Source: Spirochaetales bacterium
Lineage (GTDB): Bacteria; Spirochaetota; Spirochaetia; DSM-27196; SLAA01
Length of the DNA stretch: 6,924 nucleotides
Reading direction: 5' to 3'
Assembly (NCBI GenBank): GCA_007126415.1
Contig: SLBH01000118.1
Location: 1 to 6,924, forward strand
A program made the translations under genes and the position numbers. The notes beneath the pieces are model-generated. The model was not told the DNA's origin, made no database searches, and saw only the letters and a program-made list of their open reading frames with translations. Positions 1-6,043 of this stretch are shown here, piece by piece. Numbering within the stretch: position 1 is the stretch's first letter; the number at the start of each line of letters is the position of its first letter.

Positions 1-677
1 ACGGTCTCGCGTCGTATACCGCGCTTCAGGTTGCCGAGGACGACTTCAGCCTGCGCTTCGATACTCCGGAAGGAGGCCGGTCGCGTGAGCTTCTTGAGCT
101 CGGCGGCGGCGTGAGCGCGAGCCGGAGCGGACCGCGATCGGAACGCGATCTCTACACGCCGCGCCTGGCCTCCGCGCGCGCGCAGCTATCCGGAGACCTG
201 CCGGAGTTCGGCCGGCCGCGCGACGGTGTCAGGCCACAAATAGACAGCGAGGTTGCCGTTCCGCTCGGACCGTCGGGGCGCAGTCTGTCGCTTGTCGCCG
301 GCTCGCAGTACTCTACCGGCACCGCGCGGATTCGCAGTCCGTACGAACCGCCCGGCTACAGCGCCCCTGCGCCCGATGACGGCCTGCCGGGGTGGGTGCG
401 CGCGCGACTTTCGTACCGCACCACGCTCGCGCTCACGGACATCCCGCTGCGTTTCGGGTTTCACATCGGAGGTTTTGCGGCCGCGGTCTTCGCCGAGCGT
501 CAGGCGGAGTACGACATCGAGTTGCAACGCGTTGAGGCGCACGACGCCGTCTATCTCGGTGTGGAACTTCTCACGTTGCTTGGGTACAACATCGGCCGCT
601 TCCCGTTGCGGACCGGAATCACGTTCAAACTTGAGCCCAACGAACCGGCTGAGGCCCGCTTCTATATCGGTTTATGA
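1..677 (+). CDS. C-terminal part of a probable outer-membrane beta-barrel / surface protein (5' end outside window)
   Basis: The frame read from base 3 is open with no stop up to the TGA at 675-677, so the gene very likely begins before the window. A GTG at 111 is a possible internal start, but it has no ribosome binding site at a sensible distance; the AAGGAGG-like run at 70-76 is about 34 bases away. The visible ~224 residues have no transmembrane helix. The last third alternates polar and hydrophobic residues, as beta-strands do (around YLGVELLTLLGYNIG and RFPLRTGITFKL), and ends in ARFYIGL. That ending resembles the last strand of outer-membrane barrels, including barrels fused behind WD40/TolB-like propellers. 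The middle is rich in Pro, Gly, Ser and Arg and looks like loops or linker. The family is not firmly recognised and the location is inferred from pattern only. The stop lies inside the 3' end of the convergent ygiQ gene. Confidence 0.6.
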   Translation, partial: GLASYTALQVAEDDFSLRFDTPEGGRSRELLELGGGVSASRSGPRSERDLYTPRLASARAQLSGDLPEFGRPRDGVRPQIDSEVAVPLGPSGRSLSLVAGSQYSTGTARIRSPYEPPGYSAPAPDDGLPGWVRARLSYRTTLALTDIPLRFGFHIGGFAAAVFAERQAEYDIELQRVEAHDAVYLGVELLTLLGYNIGRFPLRTGITFKLEPNEPAEARFYIGL

Positions 678-2701
678 CGACCGGATTTTCGGGAGCTACC
701 GGACCGGTCGGACCGTCCGGGTGTACCCGACCGGTGGGTGTTACCGGACCGGTCGGAGCTGTTGGATGTACCGGGCTTCGCTGAGTTGCGGGTTCCGGCC
801 TTGCCGGCCGATCGGGGCGGCGGCGGTGAGTCCGTTCGTCGCGGCGGTCGTTCACCTATGAGGCAGCGCGGGCCGGCCCCGATCAACTCGGCGCGACCGG
901 CCTTCTGCAACGCTTCGCGTGCTTTGTGGTAGTTCTTGGGGTCGCTGTACTGAAGCAGCGCGCGCTGCAGCGCCTTGTCGTGGGCGGTTTTCGGCACCGG
1001 CACCGGACTCCCGGTGCGCGGGTCGATCTCGGTGTGGTACATACAGCACGCGAGCGTACCGGGGGTGGGGTAGTAATCCTGCACCTGCTCGGGCGTGCCG
1101 CCGTGGTCGCGGAAATACTCGGCGAGCGCCACCGCGTCGGCGAGGGTGGTCCCGGGGTGGCTCGAGATGAAGTACGGCACCAGAAACTGCTTCATGCCGA
1201 GCTTGCGGTTAACGGAGGCGAATGCCTCGGCGAAGCGGTTATAGACCTGCGCACCGGGCTTACCCATCGCGGCGAGCGCGTTCGGTGAGATGTGCTCCGG
1301 TGCGACCTTGAGGCGTCCCGAGACGTGATGACGGCAGAGTTCCTCGAGGAAGCTAGTGTCGCGGTCGAGCATGAGATAATCGAAACGAACGCCGGAGCGG
1401 ACAAACACCTTTTTCACGCCGGACAGCGTGCGTAGCGTACGCAGTACCGTAAGGTACTCGCTATGGTCTACCTCGAGCTTGCCGCAGACTTCGGGGTGTA
1501 GGCACTGACGATCCTTACAGACGCCGTGCTGTAGCTGTTTACTGCAGGACGGCCGCTGGAAGTTTGCAGTAGGCCCGCCGACATCGTGGATATACCCCTT
1601 GAACCCGGGAAGCCGCGTGATCGCCTTCGCCTCACGCACCAGACTCTCGAGGCTGCGTGCGGTTACGCAGCGGCCCTGGTGAAACGCGAGCGCGCAGAAG
1701 CTGCAGCCGCCGAAGCAACCGCGGTTGCTTACGAGGCTGAAACGGACCTCCTCTATCGCCGGGACTCCGCCGGAGGCGAGGTAATCGGGATGAAAGGTGC
1801 GGGTATAGGGGAGCTCGTAGATCTCGTCGAGCTCAGCGCCGTCGAGCGGGAGCGACGGCGGATTCTGCACCACGAGCGTCGGTCCGTAGGGTTCCACCAG
1901 CAGGTCTCCGTTGCGCGCGTCGGTGTTGCGGTGCTGCAGCCCAAAGCTCCGCGCGTAGGCAGCCTTACCGCCGGCGGCGTCGCGCAGCGCGTCCCAGTCG
2001 GGGAGCTGCGTCACCGCACGCCCAAACCGTTCGGCGGCGCGCTCAACCCGGTCTCTATCGCTCGCCCGACACTTCCAGACCGTGCCGGGGATTTCGCTCA
2101 GCTCGGCCGCGCGTCGACCGCGGTCGAGCTCCTCGGCGACGCGCAGCACCGTGCGTTCTCCCATCCCGTGCACCAGCAGGTCGGCCTTGGAGTCGAGCAG
2201 CATAGAGCGGCGCATCCGCCCCGACCAGTAGTCGAAATGGGCGAGGCGCCGGAGCGACGCCTCGATCCCACCGACCACAATATCGACGCTTTTGAACGCC
2301 TCGCGGATGCGCGTGCAGTACACAAGCGTCGCACGGTCCGGCCGTCGCCCGCCGAGTCCGCCCGGGCTGTAGGCGTCGCGTCGACGCGGCTTGCCCGAGA
2401 CGGTGTAGTTTGCCACCATCGAGTCCATGTTGCCGGCGCTTACCAGAAACGCAAGCCGCGGGCGGCCGAGGCGTGCAAAATCCTCAGGTGACCGCCGGTC
2501 GGGTTGCGCGATCACCCCTACGCGGTAGCCGCGCGACTCGAGCAATCGCCCGATGAGAGCCGCCGCGAACGACGGGTGGTCTACGTACGCATCGCCGGTG
2601 ACGATGATGAAATCAAGCGGCGTTTTCTCGCCGTTGAGGTCGTCTGGGGATGTCGGTAGGAAGTTTGAGCGGTCGCTTCGGTAGTGATCGAGTTCGGTCA
2701 T
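662..2701 (-). CDS. ygiQ: YgiQ family radical SAM protein
   Basis: A 679-residue protein (683 if the upstream TTG at 2713 is used) that matches the YgiQ (UPF0313) family along its length. Near the N-terminus it has the family block DFIIVTGDAYVDHPSF, then GGIEASLRR. The radical SAM cluster-binding motif CX3CX2C is in RGCFGGCSFC (Cys329, 333, 336). A second cysteine group conserved in YgiQ proteins follows (Cys386, 395, 400, 406). The blocks LKVAPEH, PYFISSHPGT and QVQDYYPTPGTLACCMY complete the core, and a DUF3362-type C-terminal region comes next. The last ~60 residues are a low-complexity Ser/Gly/Arg/Pro tail. The family should bind a [4Fe-4S] cluster and S-adenosylmethionine in the cytoplasm, but its reaction is not established. 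I prefer the ATG at 2701 because TELDHYRSDRSNF is the last stretch before the conserved domain; neither start has a good ribosome binding site. It lies downstream of nhaC, but a terminator separates them. Confidence 0.93.
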   Translation of the reverse strand: MTELDHYRSDRSNFLPTSPDDLNGEKTPLDFIIVTGDAYVDHPSFAAALIGRLLESRGYRVGVIAQPDRRSPEDFARLGRPRLAFLVSAGNMDSMVANYTVSGKPRRRDAYSPGGLGGRRPDRATLVYCTRIREAFKSVDIVVGGIEASLRRLAHFDYWSGRMRRSMLLDSKADLLVHGMGERTVLRVAEELDRGRRAAELSEIPGTVWKCRASDRDRVERAAERFGRAVTQLPDWDALRDAAGGKAAYARSFGLQHRNTDARNGDLLVEPYGPTLVVQNPPSLPLDGAELDEIYELPYTRTFHPDYLASGGVPAIEEVRFSLVSNRGCFGGCSFCALAFHQGRCVTARSLESLVREAKAITRLPGFKGYIHDVGGPTANFQRPSCSKQLQHGVCKDRQCLHPEVCGKLEVDHSEYLTVLRTLRTLSGVKKVFVRSGVRFDYLMLDRDTSFLEELCRHHVSGRLKVAPEHISPNALAAMGKPGAQVYNRFAEAFASVNRKLGMKQFLVPYFISSHPGTTLADAVALAEYFRDHGGTPEQVQDYYPTPGTLACCMYHTEIDPRTGSPVPVPKTAHDKALQRALLQYSDPKNYHKAREALQKAGRAELIGAGPRCLIGERPPRRTDSPPPPRSAGKAGTRNSAKPGTSNSSDRSGNTHRSGTPGRSDRSGSSRKSGRHKPI
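697..757. repeat. Short direct repeats in the 3' tail of ygiQ
   Basis: The 16-mer TACCGGACCGGTCGGA occurs exactly at 697-712 and 742-757, 45 bp apart. A degenerate copy of its core (TACCCGACCGGT) lies between them at 724-735. All copies contain the palindrome ACCGGT. The repeat codes for the recurring SDRSG-like pieces of the YgiQ tail. It looks like local repeat expansion in a poorly constrained coding tail, not a mobile element. Confidence 0.6.
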
Positions 2702-2715
2702 GGTTGGGAGCAACC
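2702..2715 (-). promoter_or_regulatory. Small hairpin abutting the ygiQ ATG
   Basis: On the minus strand the bases just before the ygiQ ATG read GGTTG-CTCC-CAACC, a perfect 5-bp inverted repeat with a 4-base loop that ends directly at the start codon. No Shine-Dalgarno sequence is visible in this position; the CUCC loop is if anything complementary to a GGAG motif. It could affect initiation, or it could be chance. If the TTG at 2713-2711 is the real start, this is coding sequence. Confidence 0.3.
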
Positions 2716-2777
2716 GACGCTGCTTGTCCGCCGTCGGTCTGTTTGCACACTACCATGAGTTCCACCGATTGTGCCAC

Positions 2778-2820
2778 CGGCTCAGCTTTGTTCAGCGCGG
2801 CTCAGCTCTGCTACCGGTAG
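2778..2820. repeat. Direct repeat and palindrome in the ygiQ upstream region
   Basis: CGGCTCAGCT occurs at 2778-2787 and again at 2798-2807, a 20-bp period of about two helical turns. It is followed by the perfect 10-bp palindrome CTACCGGTAG at 2811-2820. The position is right for control of ygiQ, between the nhaC terminator and the ygiQ start. I could not find a convincing -35/-10 pair here, so a regulatory role is only inferred. Confidence 0.3.
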
Positions 2821-2850
2821 CGCTGCGGCGCGGGTACCGCCGTGTTGCAC

Positions 2851-2888
2851 AAAAACGCCCCACCGCAAGCCTGAGGCCGCGGCGGGGC
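2851..2888 (-). terminator. Intrinsic terminator of nhaC
   Basis: Read on the minus strand, the 10-bp arm GCCCCGCCGC (2888-2879) pairs with GCGGTGGGGC (2866-2857) with a single G-U wobble. A 12-base loop, itself able to form a short GCC/GGC stem, separates the arms. The stem is followed by G and then five T (2855-2851). This is a textbook rho-independent terminator about 34 bp past the nhaC stop. It would mostly separate nhaC transcription from ygiQ. Confidence 0.85.
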
Positions 2889-2921
2889 ACGGGAAGGATA
2901 CGACGAGAGGACGCGAGTACG

Positions 2922-4433
2922 TTACTCTTCGCCTCCCTCTGCGAGCAGTCCCTTGTACGGCTTGTCGACCGGTTCGCCCTCGGGGCCTTCCGGACCCTCG
3001 AACTTGCGGTTCCAGCCGGTGATGCTGACGATAAGCAGTACCGCGAGCAGGATGAAGCCGAACCAGACGTACGGCGTGAGCTGTGTCGGCGTCACGGTCT
3101 GCACAAAGTCGTATTGCTCGGGAAGCGCGTTAATTGTGGTTACCAGCAACAACAACCCACCGGACCAGGGAAGCACATAACCCAACGAAGACGTGGGACC
3201 GTCAAGCAGCAGCGCCCGCCGGTAGGGGTGTAGCCCGTAGGTTCGCCCGATGTCGCGTACAAACGGGGCGGCGGCCACCTCTGCGGCGGTATTGATCGTG
3301 ATCACGACGTTGAGAGCCGATACGAGCGTCCAGATCGCGACCTCGGCTTTCCAGACCGCGCGTTGAATCTTCAGTTTCGACCACTCAACCGCGTCGTTCA
3401 TCGCACCGCTGAGGCGGATCATATGCCCGAGTGCGACAATGAGAAGAATCAGAATCGCGTACTCAACGTAGCCTGCCACGCCGTCGACCAATGCGCCGGA
3501 CACCGTTGCCTCTTGGAAATCGAGATGCAGGATCGCGCTAAACGGCGCCAAACCGAACAGCACGTTGAGCACGATACCGACCACAATCCCCCAAGACAGC
3601 GAGACCAGCAAGTGGTAACCCTTGAATGCCACAATCAGCACTACAAGGAACGGCACAACCAGAATGAGGCCGGAGGGGTCGGAGTGCGCCGCGATCACCT
3701 CAGCAGGGTCGAACCCGGCCGCCGCTCCTGCATCCGCGCCGCCGCCGAAGAGGAAGTAGAGGACGAGCGCGATGAGCCCGGCACCGATGACGTACTTGAA
3801 GCGGAACTTCACTACTCCGGGGACGTCGGTGTCCTGCGTGGCCGCCGAAACGATGGTAGTGTCCGAGATCGGGGCAAGCTTATCGCCGAACGCGGCGCCG
3901 CTGAGAATTGCACCCGCGAGCATCAGTGGGTGCGCCCCGACAGCGATGCCGGCGGGGTACATCAGCGTACCGAACGCAACGGCCGTACCGTAGCCGGTGC
4001 CGACCGCCGAGGCGAACGCTGCGGCAAGGAGAAACGTGAGCCCGGTGAAGATCGCGCCTTCCGCGCCCACAAGCGCGGCAATCCAGATCAAGCCCTCAAC
4101 CAGGCCTCCTTCCTGCAGCACGTTCGAGAACATTCCGGCAAAGAACCAGGCGACGATCGCGACCGCGCCGATCGTCCTTGTGAAGCCCTCGAATACCGCC
4201 TTTGCGTAGGTGTGGCCGTCTTGTTTGCACAGCACCATGCCGACCACAAGGGCGATAACCGCGCCTGTCGAGAGGCCGTTGGTAGTCACGACCCCGGTGA
4301 GGCTGGTGACCACCGCCCACACAATGAATACCAGGATTGGAATTGCAGACCCCCAACCGCCGAGGTGGAAATCGAGTCTCCGAATCTCGTCCACTTGGGG
4401 GTCCGCCTGGAAATCCTTCTTTGGATCCGACAT
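2922..4433 (-). CDS. nhaC: NhaC family Na+/H+ antiporter
   Basis: A 503-residue inner-membrane protein with about 11-13 hydrophobic segments. It begins with a charged cytoplasmic N-terminus of ~28 residues and ends with an acidic, Pro/Gly-rich tail (EGPEGPEGEPVD). The strongest family mark is GDKLAPISDTT at residues 183-193, the NhaC signature usually seen as GDK-SPLSDTT. A second half rich in small residues follows, with NVVITINTAAEVAAAP (375-390) and DGPTSSLGYVLPWSGG (411-426). Members exchange Na+ for H+ across the membrane, and some relatives couple Na+ or H+ to organic acids such as malate/lactate, so the exact substrate pair is not certain. The ATG at 4433 is supported by AAGGAGG six bases upstream. 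The gene is monocistronic by appearance, with its own terminator. It is divergent from the SDF transporter gene and shares its upstream region. Confidence 0.9.
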   Translation of the reverse strand: MSDPKKDFQADPQVDEIRRLDFHLGGWGSAIPILVFIVWAVVTSLTGVVTTNGLSTGAVIALVVGMVLCKQDGHTYAKAVFEGFTRTIGAVAIVAWFFAGMFSNVLQEGGLVEGLIWIAALVGAEGAIFTGLTFLLAAAFASAVGTGYGTAVAFGTLMYPAGIAVGAHPLMLAGAILSGAAFGDKLAPISDTTIVSAATQDTDVPGVVKFRFKYVIGAGLIALVLYFLFGGGADAGAAAGFDPAEVIAAHSDPSGLILVVPFLVVLIVAFKGYHLLVSLSWGIVVGIVLNVLFGLAPFSAILHLDFQEATVSGALVDGVAGYVEYAILILLIVALGHMIRLSGAMNDAVEWSKLKIQRAVWKAEVAIWTLVSALNVVITINTAAEVAAAPFVRDIGRTYGLHPYRRALLLDGPTSSLGYVLPWSGGLLLLVTTINALPEQYDFVQTVTPTQLTPYVWFGFILLAVLLIVSITGWNRKFEGPEGPEGEPVDKPYKGLLAEGGEE

Positions 4434-4439
4434 ACAGTC

Positions 4440-4446
4440 CCTCCTT
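4440..4446 (-). promoter_or_regulatory. Ribosome binding site of nhaC
   Basis: AAGGAGG on the minus strand, six bases before the ATG at 4433. It is a near-perfect Shine-Dalgarno sequence and fixes the nhaC start. Confidence 0.85.
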
Positions 4447-4499
4447 AGAAGTTAGTGATGGTTTGTTGTGCTGTAACGTTTTGTAATTCGAAACGCGAG

Positions 4500-4533
4500 C
4501 CGCACCCGTGCGTCACCCGCACCCGTGCACCAC
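4500..4533. repeat. 17-bp tandem repeat, two copies
   Basis: Two abutting 17-bp units (4500-4516 and 4517-4533) match at 15 of 17 positions and share the core CCGCACCCGTGC. They lie in the nhaC leader or promoter region, 67-100 bp upstream of its start codon. They may be a duplicated protein-binding site or a simple replication duplication. Confidence 0.6.
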
Positions 4534-4661
4534 CCGAATCCGTTAGCCGCCGTCGCGCAGCCGGGTGACTCGCGCACCCACCGGTCTTACCGCCTCCTGC
4601 ACAGTGCCGGCGCAGTTTCGACGTGTAACGCAGTAATAACGATTTGTGCTCATGTAAAGGT

Positions 4662-4696
4662 TAGTACGGTTTTTTGCTGAACGCAACCGTGAACTA
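4662..4696. repeat. Bulged inverted repeat (potential stem-loop)
   Basis: TAGT-ACGG (4662-4669) is matched by CCGT-GA-ACTA (4687-4696) with a GA bulge. Inside it, TTGC (4674-4677) pairs with GCAA (4683-4686) around a TGAAC loop, leaving a four-T bulge at 4670-4673. It lies directly beside the dyad at 4697-4713, about 55-90 bp upstream of the SDF -35 box. It could act as a DNA site or as a leader stem for nhaC transcripts. Confidence 0.35.
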
Positions 4697-4713
4697 CGTG
4701 ATGGCCGATCACG
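4697..4713. promoter_or_regulatory. Perfect 17-bp dyad, candidate operator
   Basis: CGTGAT-GGCCG-ATCACG is a perfect inverted repeat with 6-bp arms and a 5-bp spacer. Its centre is about 46 bp upstream of the SDF -35 box, a typical activator distance. It resembles a CRP/FNR-type half-site (GTGA...TCAC), but the odd spacing (N7 between GTGA and TCAC, not N6) argues against canonical CRP. The binding protein is unknown. Confidence 0.45.
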
Positions 4714-4750
4714 CGCGACACTACAAATCTCCGCGCAACGGAAATTTAGT

Positions 4751-4779
4751 TTGACAACCGCGCGGTCGGGGAATAGCAT
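4751..4779 (+). promoter_or_regulatory. Sigma70-type promoter of the SDF transporter gene
   Basis: A perfect -35 box TTGACA (4751-4756), a 17-bp spacer and the -10 box TAGCAT (4774-4779, four of six consensus bases). Transcription would begin near 4786, giving a leader of just under 40 bases before the ATG. The exact -35 and ideal spacing make this the best promoter in the window. Confidence 0.75.
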
Positions 4780-4812
4780 GAGCTTGTCTCTTACTATCGA
4801 TAATCCATCTCC

Positions 4813-4818
4813 AGGAGG
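4813..4818 (+). promoter_or_regulatory. Ribosome binding site of the SDF transporter gene
   Basis: AGGAGG followed by five bases and the ATG at 4824. It supports this start over any later ATG. Confidence 0.85.
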
Positions 4819-4823
4819 GCTGC

Positions 4824-6023
4824 ATGCAAAAACTCGGCTTGATCCCGCGACTGATCATCGCAATCGTCGTGGGTATGCTGATCGGGTTCTTCTTTCCGCA
4901 GTGGTTTGGGAACCTGCTGTACACGGTGTCCGAGATCTTCGGACAACTACTGATGTTCGTCGTGCCGCTGATCATTTTGGGATTCATCATCCCGGGGTTG
5001 GCGGAGCTGGCCGAGAGTCCGGGCAAACTGCTCGGTGCCACCGCCGGTCTCGCCTACCTTACCACGGTAGTCATGGGAATGGTTGCCTTCTTCGTCGGTA
5101 TGAGCGTGATTCCGGCTCTTGCACCGGAGTTGATGGTCCTTGACGAAGAAGCCGGACTGTCGCAGTACATCGAGATCGAGATCGAGCCGATTATCGGCGT
5201 AATGACCGCGCTGGTGACAGCGTTTGTGTTCGGCCTTGGTGCGCACGCGCTGCGGCGCAAGAACAACACCAGCGTGCTGTTCAACTTCATGGACGAGGTG
5301 CGTGAGGTTACGCGTATGGTGATTCGTAAGCTCATCATTCCGTTCCTCCCGCTCTACATCGCCGGTATCTTTGCGAACATGGCGGCCGAGGGCGTGGTGT
5401 TTGAGACGCTCGCGGTGTTCGGCCCGCTGTTCGTGTTGGTGATCGCGCTCCAGATCGCGTTCCTGCTGGTGTATTTCGTGATCGCAAGCCGCGTCTCGCC
5501 TGAGAACCCCCCGTTCCAGAGCCTACGTAAGATGCTTCCGGCGTATACAACGGCGCTCGGCACGGTTTCCAGCGCTGCAACAATGCCGGTAACCCTACAG
5601 AGTGCCAAGACGCTGAACGTTGATGAAGACATCCCCGACTTCACGGTTCCGCTGTGCGCCACAATACATCTCACCGGGAGCACAATCGCGCTCACTATGA
5701 GCGCCGTCACGGTCTATGTCATGCAGATCGGCACCCCGGCGCTCTCGGAGTTCATTCCGTTTATTCTGTTGCTTGCGCTGGTCATGATTGGGGCGCCCGG
5801 CGTTCCCGGAGGTGCGGTAATGGCTGCGCTCGGTATCATGCAGGTAACGCTCGGCTTCACCGAGGCACAGCTCGCGTTGATGATCGCGCTGTATATGGGC
5901 CAAGACCCGTTCGGAACCGCCTGCAACGTCACCGGAGACGGCGGTATTGCGATTATGATCAACAAGCTCGCGCAGAAACTCAAGGCCAAGAAGAACGCAG
6001 CGCCTGAGTCGAGCAGCGCCTGA
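4824..6023 (+). CDS. SDF-fold cation symporter (dicarboxylate/amino acid:cation symporter family), divergent substrate and sodium motifs
   Basis: A 399-residue inner-membrane protein of the DAACS/SDF family (GltP, DctA, SstT relatives), slightly shorter than typical members. It has N-terminal transmembrane helices, the serine-containing HP1 loop (TVSSAAT, 247-253), the unwound TM7 block PLCATIHLTGSTI (276-288), HP2 with GAPGVPGG (323-330), and TM8 with GQDPFGTACNVTGD (359-372). Aligned by eye to archaeal GltPh, the TM7 NMDGT motif is HLTGS (282-286), which loses the sodium-ligand Asn and Asp. The TM8 Arg that holds the side-chain carboxylate of Asp/Glu is Gly364, while Asp361, Asn368 and Asp372 are kept. 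The substrate is therefore probably not glutamate, aspartate or a C4-dicarboxylate, and ion coupling may differ. I recall similar HL-GS-type members elsewhere in bacteria, so this is likely a real subfamily, not a broken gene. It has its own promoter and is divergent from nhaC. Confidence 0.9.
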   Translation: MQKLGLIPRLIIAIVVGMLIGFFFPQWFGNLLYTVSEIFGQLLMFVVPLIILGFIIPGLAELAESPGKLLGATAGLAYLTTVVMGMVAFFVGMSVIPALAPELMVLDEEAGLSQYIEIEIEPIIGVMTALVTAFVFGLGAHALRRKNNTSVLFNFMDEVREVTRMVIRKLIIPFLPLYIAGIFANMAAEGVVFETLAVFGPLFVLVIALQIAFLLVYFVIASRVSPENPPFQSLRKMLPAYTTALGTVSSAATMPVTLQSAKTLNVDEDIPDFTVPLCATIHLTGSTIALTMSAVTVYVMQIGTPALSEFIPFILLLALVMIGAPGVPGGAVMAALGIMQVTLGFTEAQLALMIALYMGQDPFGTACNVTGDGGIAIMINKLAQKLKAKKNAAPESSSA

Positions 6024-6042
6024 ATTGAGCGCCGCCTGAACT
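6011..6042 (+). repeat. Imperfect 16-bp tandem duplication across the SDF stop codon
   Basis: Units 6011-6026 and 6027-6042 match at 13 of 16 positions and each carries CGCCTGAA. The gene's stop TGA (6021) lies in the first unit. The second TGA (6037) is out of frame with it. This suggests a local slippage duplication at the gene end. Confidence 0.45.
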
Positions 6043-6043
6043 A

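Larger units (their letters stand above)
4434..4823. other. Divergent intergenic control region between nhaC and the SDF transporter gene
   Basis: This 390-bp stretch has no convincing gene. It holds, in order, the nhaC ribosome binding site, a 17-bp tandem repeat (4500-4533), a GC-rich block, an AT-richer island (about 4620-4680), a bulged inverted repeat (4662-4696), a perfect 17-bp dyad (4697-4713), and the promoter and ribosome binding site of the SDF gene. No nhaC promoter is clear. The best candidate -35 on the minus strand is TTTACA (4658-4653), but it lacks a good -10 at the right distance. A nhaC 5' leader could therefore be up to a few hundred bases long. Confidence 0.6.

Noticed and set aside
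85..114. GTG start at 85 behind AAGGAGG at 70-76
   Set aside because: This frame stops after nine codons (TGA at 112-114), while the overlapping frame stays open from base 3 to 677.
625..855. Minus-strand frame with collagen-like Pro/Thr/Gly repeats (TGPV-type)
   Set aside because: It is an alternative frame of the repetitive ygiQ tail; the periodicity comes from the DNA repeat at 697-757, and the conserved YgiQ frame explains the region.
1586..2491. Long plus-strand open frame (301 codons) opposite ygiQ
   Set aside because: It is antisense to strongly conserved YgiQ sequence, has no recognisable domain and is typical of the shadow frames that GC-rich coding DNA produces.
2757..2775. Sigma54-like TGGCAC on the minus strand upstream of ygiQ
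   Set aside because: The -12 element reads GG instead of GC at the required spacing, so the GG-N10-GC rule is not met.
3363..4448. Long plus-strand open frame (361 codons) opposite nhaC
   Set aside because: It encodes a highly charged, domain-free product fully opposite the NhaC membrane segments; its length follows from the codon bias of nhaC on the other strand.
4630..4658. nhaC promoter with -35 TTTACA (4658-4653)
   Set aside because: At 16-18 bp spacing the -10 candidates (such as TACTGC) match poorly, and the better-looking TATTAC is only 14 bp away.
4697..4713. Canonical CRP or FNR site
   Set aside because: The GTGA and TCAC halves are separated by seven bases, giving an odd-length palindrome, whereas the CRP consensus has six; it is kept only as an unassigned dyad.
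4543..4779. Minus-strand 78-codon open frame in the divergent intergenic region, including a possible 13-codon GTG-started leader ORF at 4543-4581 behind AGGAGG (4593-4598)
   Set aside because: The product is Arg-rich and unlike any family, and it runs across the SDF promoter. The short leader version has an 11-base gap from the Shine-Dalgarno-like sequence, longer than usual, and no other support.
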